Positions 38,307-46,446 of a DNA stretch of 64,000 nucleotides are shown here, piece after piece (position 1 is the first letter of the stretch; each line of letters begins with the position of its first letter). This DNA comes from Marinomonas rhizomae (GTDB lineage Bacteria > Pseudomonadota > Gammaproteobacteria > Pseudomonadales > Marinomonadaceae). The notes beneath the pieces are model-generated. The model was not told the origin of the DNA. It saw only the letters and a program-made list of their open reading frames with translations, and searched no databases. The stretch is taken from the NCBI RefSeq assembly GCF_003315485.1, contig NZ_QNSE01000004.1:1-64000 (forward strand), read 5' to 3'. The translations under genes and the position numbers were made by a program.

Positions 38307-39098
38307 GTGGATAAAAAATTACTAATTGTTGACGGATTGAACTTGATCCGGCGTCTTTATGCCGCACTAGAGTCAGAGAAAGATCCCACTCGCCGTATTG
38401 AGCGGACTCAAAGTATAGCCGTTGAAGCTTTAGCGAAACTCACTCACCAATTTTCTCCCTCTTACGCTGTTGTTGTATTTGACTCAAATGGCAAAACATG
38501 GCGTCACCAAGTTTACCCAGAATATAAACTAGGTAGAGTTCCAATGGACGACGCCTTACTTGACTCTTTGCCAAGCTTTGCAAAAGTATTTCGTTTCAAT
38601 CATTTACCCTGTTTGAGGATTGATGGTTGGGAAGCCGATGACCTTATTGCGACGTTAGCAGTAAAGGCAGCGAGTATAAATGTTAAGTCTTATATTATTT
38701 CAACAGACAAAGGTTTTACCCAGCTACTGGGGGATGATCGAATCCTTCAATATGATTATTTTGCTAAATTAGGCTATGACAAGATCTGGGTGCCTGGAAA
38801 ATATGGTGTTGAGCCTGAACAGCTAATAGATTATTGGGCTTTAGTGGGAGATACCACCAATCGTATCCCTGGTGTTAAAGGAATTGGTCCGAAAACGGCC
38901 TTAGGTATCATCGGTTCGTTTCCTACAATCGAAGAGATTTATGCAAACTTACCGTTTTTTTCAGAGCGTATTCAGTCAATGTTGGCGGGAGGGTATGAGC
39001 AGTGCTTATTGTCTCGCTCATTAGTTGCTTTGAAAACAGATGTGGAAATAGGGGTTCGACTTTCGCAGCTTAGGTATATAGAAAGTAAAGTTGAGTGA
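38307..39098 (+). CDS. xni: Xni/ExoIX-like 5'-3' exonuclease-family protein
   Basis: 263 residues, similar in size to E. coli Xni (251). The fold of the polA 5'-nuclease domain is clear: LIVDGLNLIRRLYAA, VVVFDSNGKTWRHQVYPEYK, GWEADDLIATLA, ISTDKGFTQLL and LVGDTTNRIPGVKGIGPKTA, the helix-three-turn-helix. It probably acts on DNA flaps. The start is GTG 38307; no nearer in-frame ATG fits. It stands alone, divergent from the DUF4139-like gene. Confidence 0.88.
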   Translation: MDKKLLIVDGLNLIRRLYAALESEKDPTRRIERTQSIAVEALAKLTHQFSPSYAVVVFDSNGKTWRHQVYPEYKLGRVPMDDALLDSLPSFAKVFRFNHLPCLRIDGWEADDLIATLAVKAASINVKSYIISTDKGFTQLLGDDRILQYDYFAKLGYDKIWVPGKYGVEPEQLIDYWALVGDTTNRIPGVKGIGPKTALGIIGSFPTIEEIYANLPFFSERIQSMLAGGYEQCLLSRSLVALKTDVEIGVRLSQLRYIESKVE

Positions 39099-39160
39099 AT
39101 ATCAAACTTCTTAAGTAGAAAAGTTCAGTTTAACCCCTTACTCATATCTTATGAGACGCT

Positions 39161-39166
39161 TATAAT
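39161..39166 (+). promoter_or_regulatory. -10 box of the gltX promoter
   Basis: A perfect TATAAT stands 41 bp before the ATG. A weak TTACTC lies 17 bp upstream as -35. It runs into AGCGGCAT, a tail shared with other promoter regions in this window. Confidence 0.55.
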
Positions 39167-39201
39167 AGCGGCATTTCAGGCAACTAATAAAAGAGATTTT
39201 T

Positions 39202-40683
39202 ATGTCAGAGGTAAGAACACGTATTGCACCGTCTCCAACGGGTGATCCACATGTAGGTACAGCTTATATTGCGCTATTTAATATGGCCTTCGCACGCAAA
39301 ATGGGCGGTAAGTTCATTTTACGTATTGAAGATACTGACCAAACTCGTAGTACACCAGAATCAGAAAAAATGATTTTAGATGCGCTACGTTGGTTAGGTC
39401 TAGATTGGGCAGAAGGACCTGATGTAGGTGGTGAATATGGTCCCTATCGTCAAAGTGAAAGGGGCGATATTTATGGGCAATACGCTCAAGAGTTGATCAA
39501 TAAGGGCCATGCTTTCTATGCATTTGAAACAACTGAAGAATTGGATCAAATGCGTCATGAGCAAAAAGAGCAAGGCTTGCCACAAAAGTATGATGGTCGT
39601 GCACTTAACCTGACACCAGAAGAAATACAGGCAAAATTAGATGCTGGTATTCCTTATGTGATTCGTATGAAAATACCTGAAGAGGGTACATGTGTTGTTC
39701 AGGATATGCTTCGAGGCACAATTGAAATTGATTGGGCTCAAGTGGATATGCAGGTATTGTTAAAAGCAGACGGCATGCCGACTTACCATTTGGCAAATGT
39801 GGTTGATGATCATCTAATGAAAATTACCCACGTTATCCGTGGTGAAGAATGGATCAACTCAGCGCCTAAGCATATTTTGTTATACCAATACTTTGGTTGG
39901 GATATGCCGACTTTATGTCATATGCCTTTGTTACGTAACCCTGATAAATCTAAGTTATCAAAACGTAAAAACCCAACGAGTATTTTATATTATCAGCGTA
40001 TGGGGTACATGTCAGAAGCGGTAATAAACTACTTGGGCCGCATGGGCTGGTCTATGCCTGATGAGCGTGAAAAATTCTCGTTAGACGAAATGATCGAGCA
40101 CTTTGATATTCAGCGTGTTTCTTTGGGTGGTCCAGTTTTTGATGTTGAAAAATTGAGCTGGCTAAATGGTATGTGGATTCGTGAGAATTTAACACCTGAA
40201 ACCTTTGCTCAAAAATATGTTGAATGGGCGCTTAACCCCGAATATTTGATGAAGATTCTGCCGCTAGTGATTCCGCGTGTTGAAACTTTCTCGGATGTTG
40301 CTGATGTAGCTGGCTTTTTCTTAAAAGGTATGTTGCCAATTACCAAAGAAGATTTCTCTTCAATTAAGATGGAAGAAGAAATGCTGCGTAAGGCAATGCA
40401 GTTCGCTTTATGGCGTTTGGAAGCATTGAGCAAATGGGAAAAAGATGAAATCTTTAATGAAATGAAAACTTTGGCTCAAGCTATGGAGGTTAAGCCGAAA
40501 GATTTCTTTGCGCCATTATTTGTTGCTATCTCTGGAACAACCGCGTCTGTTTCTGTTTTCGATTCAATGGCGATTCTAGGTTCTGATATCTCACGTGCTC
40601 GTATGCGTACAGCAGTGAATGCTCTAGGTGGTCCTTCTAAGAAAGAAGCGAAACGTTGGGAAAAAGAATTTGCTGACCTATAG
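39202..40683 (+). CDS. gltX: Glutamate--tRNA ligase
   Basis: 493 residues of a class Ib synthetase. [18 protein letters not shown] carries the HVGT form of HIGH (about 17-20), and [11 protein letters not shown] the KMSKS-type loop. It charges tRNA-Glu in the cytosol. GAGAT before the ATG is a modest ribosome site. A strong terminator follows 45 bp past the stop. Confidence 0.97.
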   Translation: MSEVRTRIAPSPTGDPHVGTAYIALFNMAFARKMGGKFILRIEDTDQTRSTPESEKMILDALRWLGLDWAEGPDVGGEYGPYRQSERGDIYGQYAQELINKGHAFYAFETTEELDQMRHEQKEQGLPQKYDGRALNLTPEEIQAKLDAGIPYVIRMKIPEEGTCVVQDMLRGTIEIDWAQVDMQVLLKADGMPTYHLANVVDDHLMKITHVIRGEEWINSAPKHILLYQYFGWDMPTLCHMPLLRNPDKSKLSKRKNPTSILYYQRMGYMSEAVINYLGRMGWSMPDEREKFSLDEMIEHFDIQRVSLGGPVFDVEKLSWLNGMWIRENLTPETFAQKYVEWALNPEYLMKILPLVIPRVETFSDVADVAGFFLKGMLPITKEDFSSIKMEEEMLRKAMQFALWRLEALSKWEKDEIFNEMKTLAQAMEVKPKDFFAPLFVAISGTTASVSVFDSMAILGSDISRARMRTAVNALGGPSKKEAKRWEKEFADL

Positions 40684-40727
40684 TTATATCTAGGGGCAGT
40701 GTTCTTTTTACTAACGAAAAATGACCA

Positions 40728-40758
40728 AAAAAAACCGACTGTCAAAGTCGGTTTTTTT
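40728..40758 (+). terminator. Intrinsic terminator of gltX
   Basis: AAAAAACCGACT / AGTCGGTTTTTT (40729-40757) with a 5-nt loop and T-runs on both strands. It also serves the convergent chemoreceptor gene. Confidence 0.9.
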
Positions 40759-40782
40759 ATATCGCTAGTTTTATTGTTTAGA

Positions 40783-42669
40783 TTAACGAGTAGTGAACAT
40801 GCTCGTTTTGTTATCTAAGCTGCTAACCTGGCTGTGAATGTCACGGGTATTACCTTCAATGCTATTAATATAACTATTATCACGTTGAAGTTGCTGCGCA
40901 ATTGTGTCCATTTCTTCACTCATGTGTACCGCCGTTTTCGCAACTTCTTGGATGGAGCGAGCCATATCAATGGAAGAGGCTGAGCTTGTTTGAGCATTGC
41001 GCTCGATTTCACGAATAGCCAATTCTGCTTTTTCACTGAACTCTTCAATCGAATGCAAGCTTTCTTGACCGCTGTGCATTGTCTCGATTGCCGTTTGTGT
41101 TGATGACTGAATTGTACTGACAATATCTGTGATTTTAGCGGTGGCATCGACTGTCTTTTCAGCAAGTGAGCGCACCTCATCGGCAACGACTGAGAATCCA
41201 CGACCTGCTTCACCGGCACGTGCAGCTTCAATCGCAGCGTTTAGTGCAAGAAGGTTTGTTTGGTTTGCCAAGTCATTGATCATGCCGATAACGTTATCGA
41301 TATCTTTAGATAATTGACCAAGCTCGTTTAGTTGCTCACTTGTTTTATTAACGACACTAATAGTGCTTGAAAGATTTGACAGAGCACCTTTAATTGTTTC
41401 AGCGCCAACTTTAGCAGACTCGTAAGTATGTTGGGATTGGCTACTTAGGTCTTCAGTTGTGCTCGAAATACTAGATATAGTGGTGGATATTTCTTCGGTT
41501 GCTGCGGCAAGCGAATTTGTTTGTTCACTCACTGAGCGGTTGCTTTGTGCGATATTGGTAACAGAAGTATTCAGTTCAGTTACCATATTATTGACGCCTT
41601 GAGTGGTATCAACAACTTCACCAATAACTGACCCTAATCCTGTTGTCATTTCGTTTACAGAGCTACATAAAGAGTCAAACTCATCATTACGCTTTTGGTT
41701 TACATGTAAACGAGCGGTTAAATCACCACTTTTAACCTTACCTAGATCTTTAATGATTTGGTTGAGTGTACTTTTTACACTACGACCAATCCCCATCATC
41801 ATAAGGGCAGCAATAATAGCAACAACAATACTAACAATGATGACGCTGATACTAGCTTGTTGTGAGCTTGTTGAAGCTTGTTGGCGAGCATCTAAAACCG
41901 CTTTTTGCATGTAATCAACAGCTGTTAGACGAGTTTGAGCAAAGTTTGCTTTGCTTTCTACAAACTGTGACTGTAAATCTGTTAATTCTTGATTCTCTTT
42001 GTCAAAATTTTCAACGGCTGAAAAGTACTGATTAATAATGTCACCGAAACGTTCTTCAAGGCCAAAGTTCGTCACGCGTTTGTAGAATTTTTCGTAACGC
42101 TCCATGAACGCGGCTTTATTTTCTGCGATTGGCTCAAAAATAAAGTTCTTCTCGGCTTCACGAACGGGTAGGAATTCTTGTTTAACTAGGCTTAGAAAAG
42201 AAATTTCTTCTGTGACTTTTTCGCCTAATTGTGAAATTTCGCCTTTTAGCCCCGAGGAACCATTAAAGCCTACTTTTTGTCTTTGATTGACGAGTAACTT
42301 CAGGTTATCGCTATAGTTTGCTAATGAAGAAGTAATGTTACTTATATTATTCTTTGCTTCTGGATCTTGAAGTAGATTCATATCTCCTTCAAGTGTCATC
42401 ATGAAGTTTTCATGGTTAGCATTTAATGCCTCCAAAAAGCCTTCATAAGTACTATTATCAATGCCAGATAGTGTCTCGTATTCTTCCATCAATGTAATGG
42501 CTAGAGAGGCTAGGTCTTTATCCACTGTGGTGAGACGGTCAAATTTTGAAGATGAGGTTTCTTGAACATTCAATCCTTGTAAAGCAACGGCAGTCACAAC
42601 AACGAATCCAAGAATAGCCGCAATCAATAATGAGAGTAACTTGGTACGAAAACTAAGGTTTGCCAACAT
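40783..42669 (-). CDS. Membrane methyl-accepting chemotaxis protein
   Basis: 628 residues. TM1 (about 8-30) is followed by a ~240-residue periplasmic region predicted mostly helical, like the HBM (helical bimodular) class, then TM2 (about 272-296), a HAMP domain ([14 protein letters not shown]) and an MCP signalling hairpin with [20 protein letters not shown] at the tip. It senses an unknown small molecule, perhaps an organic acid. It lacks a C-terminal CheR/CheB pentapeptide (ends in SMFTTR), so methylation depends on other receptors. Confidence 0.92.
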   Translation of the reverse strand: MLANLSFRTKLLSLLIAAILGFVVVTAVALQGLNVQETSSSKFDRLTTVDKDLASLAITLMEEYETLSGIDNSTYEGFLEALNANHENFMMTLEGDMNLLQDPEAKNNISNITSSLANYSDNLKLLVNQRQKVGFNGSSGLKGEISQLGEKVTEEISFLSLVKQEFLPVREAEKNFIFEPIAENKAAFMERYEKFYKRVTNFGLEERFGDIINQYFSAVENFDKENQELTDLQSQFVESKANFAQTRLTAVDYMQKAVLDARQQASTSSQQASISVIIVSIVVAIIAALMMMGIGRSVKSTLNQIIKDLGKVKSGDLTARLHVNQKRNDEFDSLCSSVNEMTTGLGSVIGEVVDTTQGVNNMVTELNTSVTNIAQSNRSVSEQTNSLAAATEEISTTISSISSTTEDLSSQSQHTYESAKVGAETIKGALSNLSSTISVVNKTSEQLNELGQLSKDIDNVIGMINDLANQTNLLALNAAIEAARAGEAGRGFSVVADEVRSLAEKTVDATAKITDIVSTIQSSTQTAIETMHSGQESLHSIEEFSEKAELAIREIERNAQTSSASSIDMARSIQEVAKTAVHMSEEMDTIAQQLQRDNSYINSIEGNTRDIHSQVSSLDNKTSMFTTR

Positions 42670-42902
42670 ATTATATCCTGCACTTTTTATTATAGGTGGA
42701 ACGAATAGACGTGGATGAGTGTCATTGGCATCTCAACCTTCATAATTCAGTCTATTAAAGCATTACAAATGTTTACTTAAGCATTCTATTTCTACTATGA
42801 CCTTATTTGCAATTAATTGACATAAAAATATGGATTTATCTTGTGCGGGAGCGCTGTATTTCGTTAATTTTTTTATGGCGGCGGGTTAAAGGTATGTATG
42901 AG

Positions 42903-43217
42903 CTAAAAATCGTGTGGGCTTAGCCATATTTTAATTTTTTGGTCCCCAAGATAACTGATTTTTCCGGAGTAGCGGGCAATCCCGCTGGAGCTGAATTCAA
43001 ATTTGTAGGATCTTTTTATTTTCACTCTTCCATGATGCCAAGTGGGTTTCCATTCATCGCCGCCAACACTATCCTCAAGTAGTTGTAGGTTCAGTGATTC
43101 ACAGTGTTTTTTGGCACTTATTAGTGCCTGTTCTCGTATGGATGTGTTTCTCCACCAAGAGTAAATAACAGCAGCAATTAAAAGCAGAATAATAATGTCA
43201 GAAAGTTGTAAGTTCAT
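42903..43217 (-). CDS. DUF3301 small membrane-anchored protein
   Basis: 104 residues from MNLQLSD. One N-terminal membrane helix (about 6-22) is followed by a basic soluble domain with WWRNTSIREQAL, CESLNLQLLEDSV and a strand-rich end, typical of DUF3301 proteins of gammaproteobacteria. The function is unknown. A Met three codons earlier (43226) is also possible; neither has an obvious ribosome site. The 233 bp to the MCP gene hold only its promoter side. Confidence 0.75.
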   Translation of the reverse strand: MNLQLSDIIILLLIAAVIYSWWRNTSIREQALISAKKHCESLNLQLLEDSVGGDEWKPTWHHGRVKIKRSYKFEFSSSGIARYSGKISYLGDQKIKIWLSPHDF

Positions 43218-43296
43218 GTGCGCCAACTAAATCTTAATAGGTTTTTAACATCATAACGAATAGTGGCTAGAAAAAAATAGTTTCTGAAAAGAAATT

Positions 43297-43338
43297 CGTG
43301 GCTACCTCCAAGCAGGAGAGAAAGGAGAGGTAGCCACG
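43297..43338 (-). terminator. Terminator of the AraC-flavodoxin unit
   Basis: CGTGGCTACCTC (43297-43308) and GAGGTAGCCACG (43327-43338) form a perfect 12-bp stem with an 18-nt loop, 137 bp past the flavodoxin stop. On the minus strand it runs into AATTTCTTTTC. Confidence 0.6.
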
Positions 43339-43474
43339 GTCTTCACGCTATTTAGAGCAAGTCGTAAAATTATCTCACTGATTAAAACTAAATTTGGGCA
43401 TTCGGGGCAGCGAATGTGTGGGTAAACCAAATTTGAGTCGTTAGTTTCAATCAAATGGCCAGTCAGGCGATAAT

Positions 43475-44011
43475 TTAGGCGGCTTCTACAGCTCTCTCTG
43501 CGTAAAGTTGGATAACCCACTGCTCAATACGCTGATCAGTGAGTTCAAACTGTTGATCTTCATCGATCGCCAAACCGATGAAGAATTTTTTACTTTCAAT
43601 ACAGGCTCTAGAGGCCTCAAATTCATAACCTTCTGTAGACCATTGCCCAATAAAGGTAGCATTTGTTGGTAATAGTTTTTCATACAACCAGCCTACGGCA
43701 TCGATGAAGTAATCGCCGTAACCAAACTGATCGCCAAGTCCATATAGCGCTATAACGGTATCTTCAAGGGCAAGTTCAGCTAAGCTGTCTCCAATGTCTT
43801 CCCAGTCGGATTGAATGCCGCCAAAATCCCAAGTTGGGATACCTAAAATGAGCATGGAATATTCTTCTAGTAAGCCAAGCTCAATATCCTTGATGTTAAA
43901 TATATCTACTTGCTCGCCAAGTTCTTCCCACTGTTTGGCAATCTTATGGCCAACTTCTTCGGTATTGTTTGTATCTGTGCCGTAAATAAGGGCAATTGTT
44001 GATTTAGCCAT
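43475..44011 (-). CDS. Flavodoxin
   Basis: 178 residues, the size of long-chain flavodoxins. The FMN phosphate loop is YGTDTNNTEEV (about 10-20), the second loop ILGIPTWDFG carries the flavin-stacking Trp, and ALYGLGDQFGYGDYF the third loop. It carries electrons at low potential and typically replaces ferredoxin when iron is short. It lies 22 bp after the AraC-type gene, whose 5' side has a strong Fur box, so iron control of the pair is likely. It could be FldA or FldB; sequence alone does not decide. Confidence 0.92.
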   Translation of the reverse strand: MAKSTIALIYGTDTNNTEEVGHKIAKQWEELGEQVDIFNIKDIELGLLEEYSMLILGIPTWDFGGIQSDWEDIGDSLAELALEDTVIALYGLGDQFGYGDYFIDAVGWLYEKLLPTNATFIGQWSTEGYEFEASRACIESKKFFIGLAIDEDQQFELTDQRIEQWVIQLYAERAVEAA

Positions 44012-44033
44012 GTTATGCCTTAACTTTTAACAT

Positions 44034-44921
44034 TTAGTGAATTTGTCCGTATTGGTGGCTACTGACACCAAAGTGTTGAATAAAAGCCGCTTCAAACTGA
44101 TCTTCAGAAAAGCCGCTTTGAGCAACAATATGTGGCTTAGCGCTGGGGTCTTGCCTTAATTGAGCTGCTGCAGATTTAATTCGGCTGCGAGTGCAGTAAT
44201 GCTCTATAGGTTGCCCAACGATAAGGTTGAAACCAATTTCGAGTGCTTCGGTGTTAAGTCCAACCTGTTGAGCTAATCGCTTGATATTTAATGCGTCGTG
44301 CTCAGGGGTTTCAATTAGGTTTTGCGCATGGAACAGTTTACTCTGGCAATCTTCACACTGCGATAAGTGGCTAAGCATTTGCAATTGTTCAATTAGTGTA
44401 AATATGACTGAATAAAGATGCCCAGCAAGGCTGATGGAGTGGCCTTTGTGTGCCAGTATCAGATCCATCGATGACATGGTTCTTTCTGTGATAGGGAGTT
44501 GGATGATTCCATGCTCATTCCCCAGTTTTTCTCCCATAGCCGTAAAATGCTGAATAATTTGATCTTCCGTTTCACCAAGTATTGCAGCCAGTTGGACTGG
44601 GCTAATGCGGGTTTGAAGCAAACTGTGCTCATCTCCTTTTGCCATCATAAACTGGCCGTTGATATTTTTTGGCTGATATGTAATTTGCACAGAGTTAATG
44701 TCTTTTGCTGTTTTGATTGGTCCCGAAGCTAAGAAGGAGAAATAGATACCTGATTGCGCTTCTTCATGGATTGAAACATCAGCATTACTACTTAGGTGTT
44801 GGTTAATTAATTGCAAACTCGGAAGTAGAGAAAAAAGTTGTTTGTGACCCGATAGCCATGGTGCCACTTCTTCTTTTATGTTGCCTGCATTGTCATACAC
44901 ATCGCGCATGTTTAATTGCAT
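44034..44921 (-). CDS. AraC-family regulator upstream of flavodoxin, probably iron-controlled
   Basis: 295 residues from the Met 44921 preceded by GAGG. The C-terminal ~100 residues form an AraC-type double helix-turn-helix (NIKRLAQQVGLNTEALEIGF, then QSGFSEDQFEAAFIQHFGVSS), as in siderophore regulators such as PchR; the N-terminal ~180 residues hold no known sensor but a CEDCQ pair near 210. In-frame upstream Mets (up to 44972) would translate straight through the Fur box, so they are unlikely starts. It probably senses a siderophore or controls the flavodoxin. Confidence 0.75.
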   Translation of the reverse strand: MQLNMRDVYDNAGNIKEEVAPWLSGHKQLFSLLPSLQLINQHLSSNADVSIHEEAQSGIYFSFLASGPIKTAKDINSVQITYQPKNINGQFMMAKGDEHSLLQTRISPVQLAAILGETEDQIIQHFTAMGEKLGNEHGIIQLPITERTMSSMDLILAHKGHSISLAGHLYSVIFTLIEQLQMLSHLSQCEDCQSKLFHAQNLIETPEHDALNIKRLAQQVGLNTEALEIGFNLIVGQPIEHYCTRSRIKSAAAQLRQDPSAKPHIVAQSGFSEDQFEAAFIQHFGVSSHQYGQIH

Positions 44922-44939
44922 CGTATGTTGCCTCAATCT

Positions 44940-44958
44940 GATAATGGTTATCATTAAA
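44940..44958. promoter_or_regulatory. Fur box
   Basis: GATAATGGTTATCATTAAA matches the 19-bp Fur consensus GATAATGATAATCATTATC at 15 positions. It stands 19 bp before the AraC-type start, so ferric Fur should repress the AraC-flavodoxin pair when iron is plentiful. Confidence 0.75.
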
Positions 44959-44979
44959 GATTCTTTTGGCATTCAATGC

Positions 44980-45017
44980 AAGTGATTCTCATTAAAAATT
45001 TTATATGAGAATCACTT
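44980..45017. promoter_or_regulatory. 13-bp inverted repeat with Fur-like half-sites
   Basis: AAGTGATTCTCAT (44980-44992) is repeated inverted as ATGAGAATCACTT (45005-45017) around 12 AT-rich bases. TGATTCTCATT resembles half a Fur site on each side. It may be a second Fur operator, or the site of the AraC-type protein. Confidence 0.55.
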
Positions 45018-45071
45018 TATTAATATGTTTATCTGATGTGCGCTTATGAAAGAAGGTTAGCGGGGTGGGTG

Positions 45072-46445
45072 TTAGTCTAAATAGTCTGTTCTATTGAGTC
45101 CGTATTTTTGCATTTTTTGGTTCAAGGTTCTGCGTGGTAGTTGAAGCTGTTCTAAGACAAGCTGAATGTTACCTTTTTGCTGTCGAATGCTGGCTTCAAT
45201 TAAACTACGCTCAAACTCTTGTACCTTGACGCTAAGGGGAAGCGGTGTGATGGTGTCTATATCGTCCTGAGCTTGATAACCTGCTAAAATTTTGGCCACA
45301 CTGGTATTGGGTTCAAGCGCGTAACGTAGTGCGACATTTCTAAGCTCCCGGACATTCCCTGGCCAACCATACAATGTCAGGGTCTCATGGTCGATTGGAC
45401 TGAGTTGCCTAAAATCTCCACCTCGTTCGTTAACTGCAATGCGACAAAAGTGTTCAAAAAGCAATGGGATATCTAATCCTCGGTGACGTAAGTCGGGGAG
45501 ATGTATTTGAGATACATTTAATCGGAAGAATAAATCTTGCCTAAAATTTTCTAGTGTCTGTAGGTCACTTTTTGCAGCAGCGACTACTCTTAGGTCTATT
45601 TGGATAGTATTGTTGCTGCCGACTCGTTCAAGTTGGTTTTCCTGTAATACGCGCAGCAATTTAATTTGCATCGCCAGAGGCATGCTTTCTATTTCATCAA
45701 GGAACAAGGTCCCGCCACTGGCGTGCTCAAGTTTGCCAATTCTTTGTTTATTAGCACTTGTGAAAGCGCCGGCTTCATGTCCGAACAGCTCACTTTCAAA
45801 CAGCTCTGCTGGAATAGCGGCACAGTTTATGGCAACAAAAGGGCTGGAGCTTCTAGGGCTGCAGTCATGTAGCGCTTTTGCAACTAGCTCTTTGCCGCAG
45901 CCTGTTTTCCCATACACTATGACATGCGTGTCCATACTAGCAAAGGTGAGAATTTGTTGTCTGACCCGGACGATCTGCTCATTTTTACCAATAATGGTTT
46001 CTTCTAAGCCGTGCAAGTCTCCAAGGTATTGTGACTGATTGGCATGTTGGAGTTGAACGCTTCTCAGTTGAATGGCCTTTTCGACTGTTTGTAGCAGTCT
46101 GTTTGGGTCGAAGGGTTTTTCAAGAAAATCAAACGCACCGTCACGCAAGGAGTTGACGGCGGTGTCGACGTCCCCATGTCCAGTAATAAGGATAAATGGC
46201 AGTTCATTTTCTTTTGATAGACAGATGCTCATTAGCGTTAAGCCATCGATTGGCGTCATACGTATATCGCTAACGATAATGCAAGGTAATCCAAGCCTAA
46301 ATTGGTTTAGTAACTCTTGGCCTTCTTGAAACTCTCTTACTTCATAGTTTGATAAACGCAACCACTGCGCCGTGGTTGAGCGAACAATATCGTCGTCGTC
46401 AAGAAGCCAGATTTCAATGTGATTATTGGGATTACAGTTTTCCAT
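45072..46445 (-). CDS. Sigma-54-dependent response regulator, DctD-like
   Basis: 457 residues: receiver domain (Asp60 in SDIRMTPIDG), AAA+ domain with GKTGCGKE (179-186) as Walker A, and a Fis-type HTH at the end (GNIQLVLEQLQLPRRTLNQK). The L1 loop that touches sigma-54 reads GAFTSA at 226-231 in place of GAFTGA. The kinase gene ends 1 bp upstream, so the pair is coupled. The best relatives are DctD/NtrC-type regulators for C4-dicarboxylate uptake, but no TRAP genes are present; the target may be the AEC transporter in the same cluster. Confidence 0.88.
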   Translation of the reverse strand: MENCNPNNHIEIWLLDDDDIVRSTTAQWLRLSNYEVREFQEGQELLNQFRLGLPCIIVSDIRMTPIDGLTLMSICLSKENELPFILITGHGDVDTAVNSLRDGAFDFLEKPFDPNRLLQTVEKAIQLRSVQLQHANQSQYLGDLHGLEETIIGKNEQIVRVRQQILTFASMDTHVIVYGKTGCGKELVAKALHDCSPRSSSPFVAINCAAIPAELFESELFGHEAGAFTSANKQRIGKLEHASGGTLFLDEIESMPLAMQIKLLRVLQENQLERVGSNNTIQIDLRVVAAAKSDLQTLENFRQDLFFRLNVSQIHLPDLRHRGLDIPLLFEHFCRIAVNERGGDFRQLSPIDHETLTLYGWPGNVRELRNVALRYALEPNTSVAKILAGYQAQDDIDTITPLPLSVKVQEFERSLIEASIRQQKGNIQLVLEQLQLPRRTLNQKMQKYGLNRTDYLD

Positions 46446-46446
46446 A

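Noticed and set aside
43302-43520. 72-codon minus-strand frame with a CPEC pair between flavodoxin and DUF3301
   Set aside because: It overlaps the end of flavodoxin in another frame and runs across the terminator hairpin.
45610-46038. 142-codon antisense frame inside the DctD-like gene
   Set aside because: Covers the AAA+ core of a clear gene; Ser/Cys/Pro-rich product is typical of a shadow.
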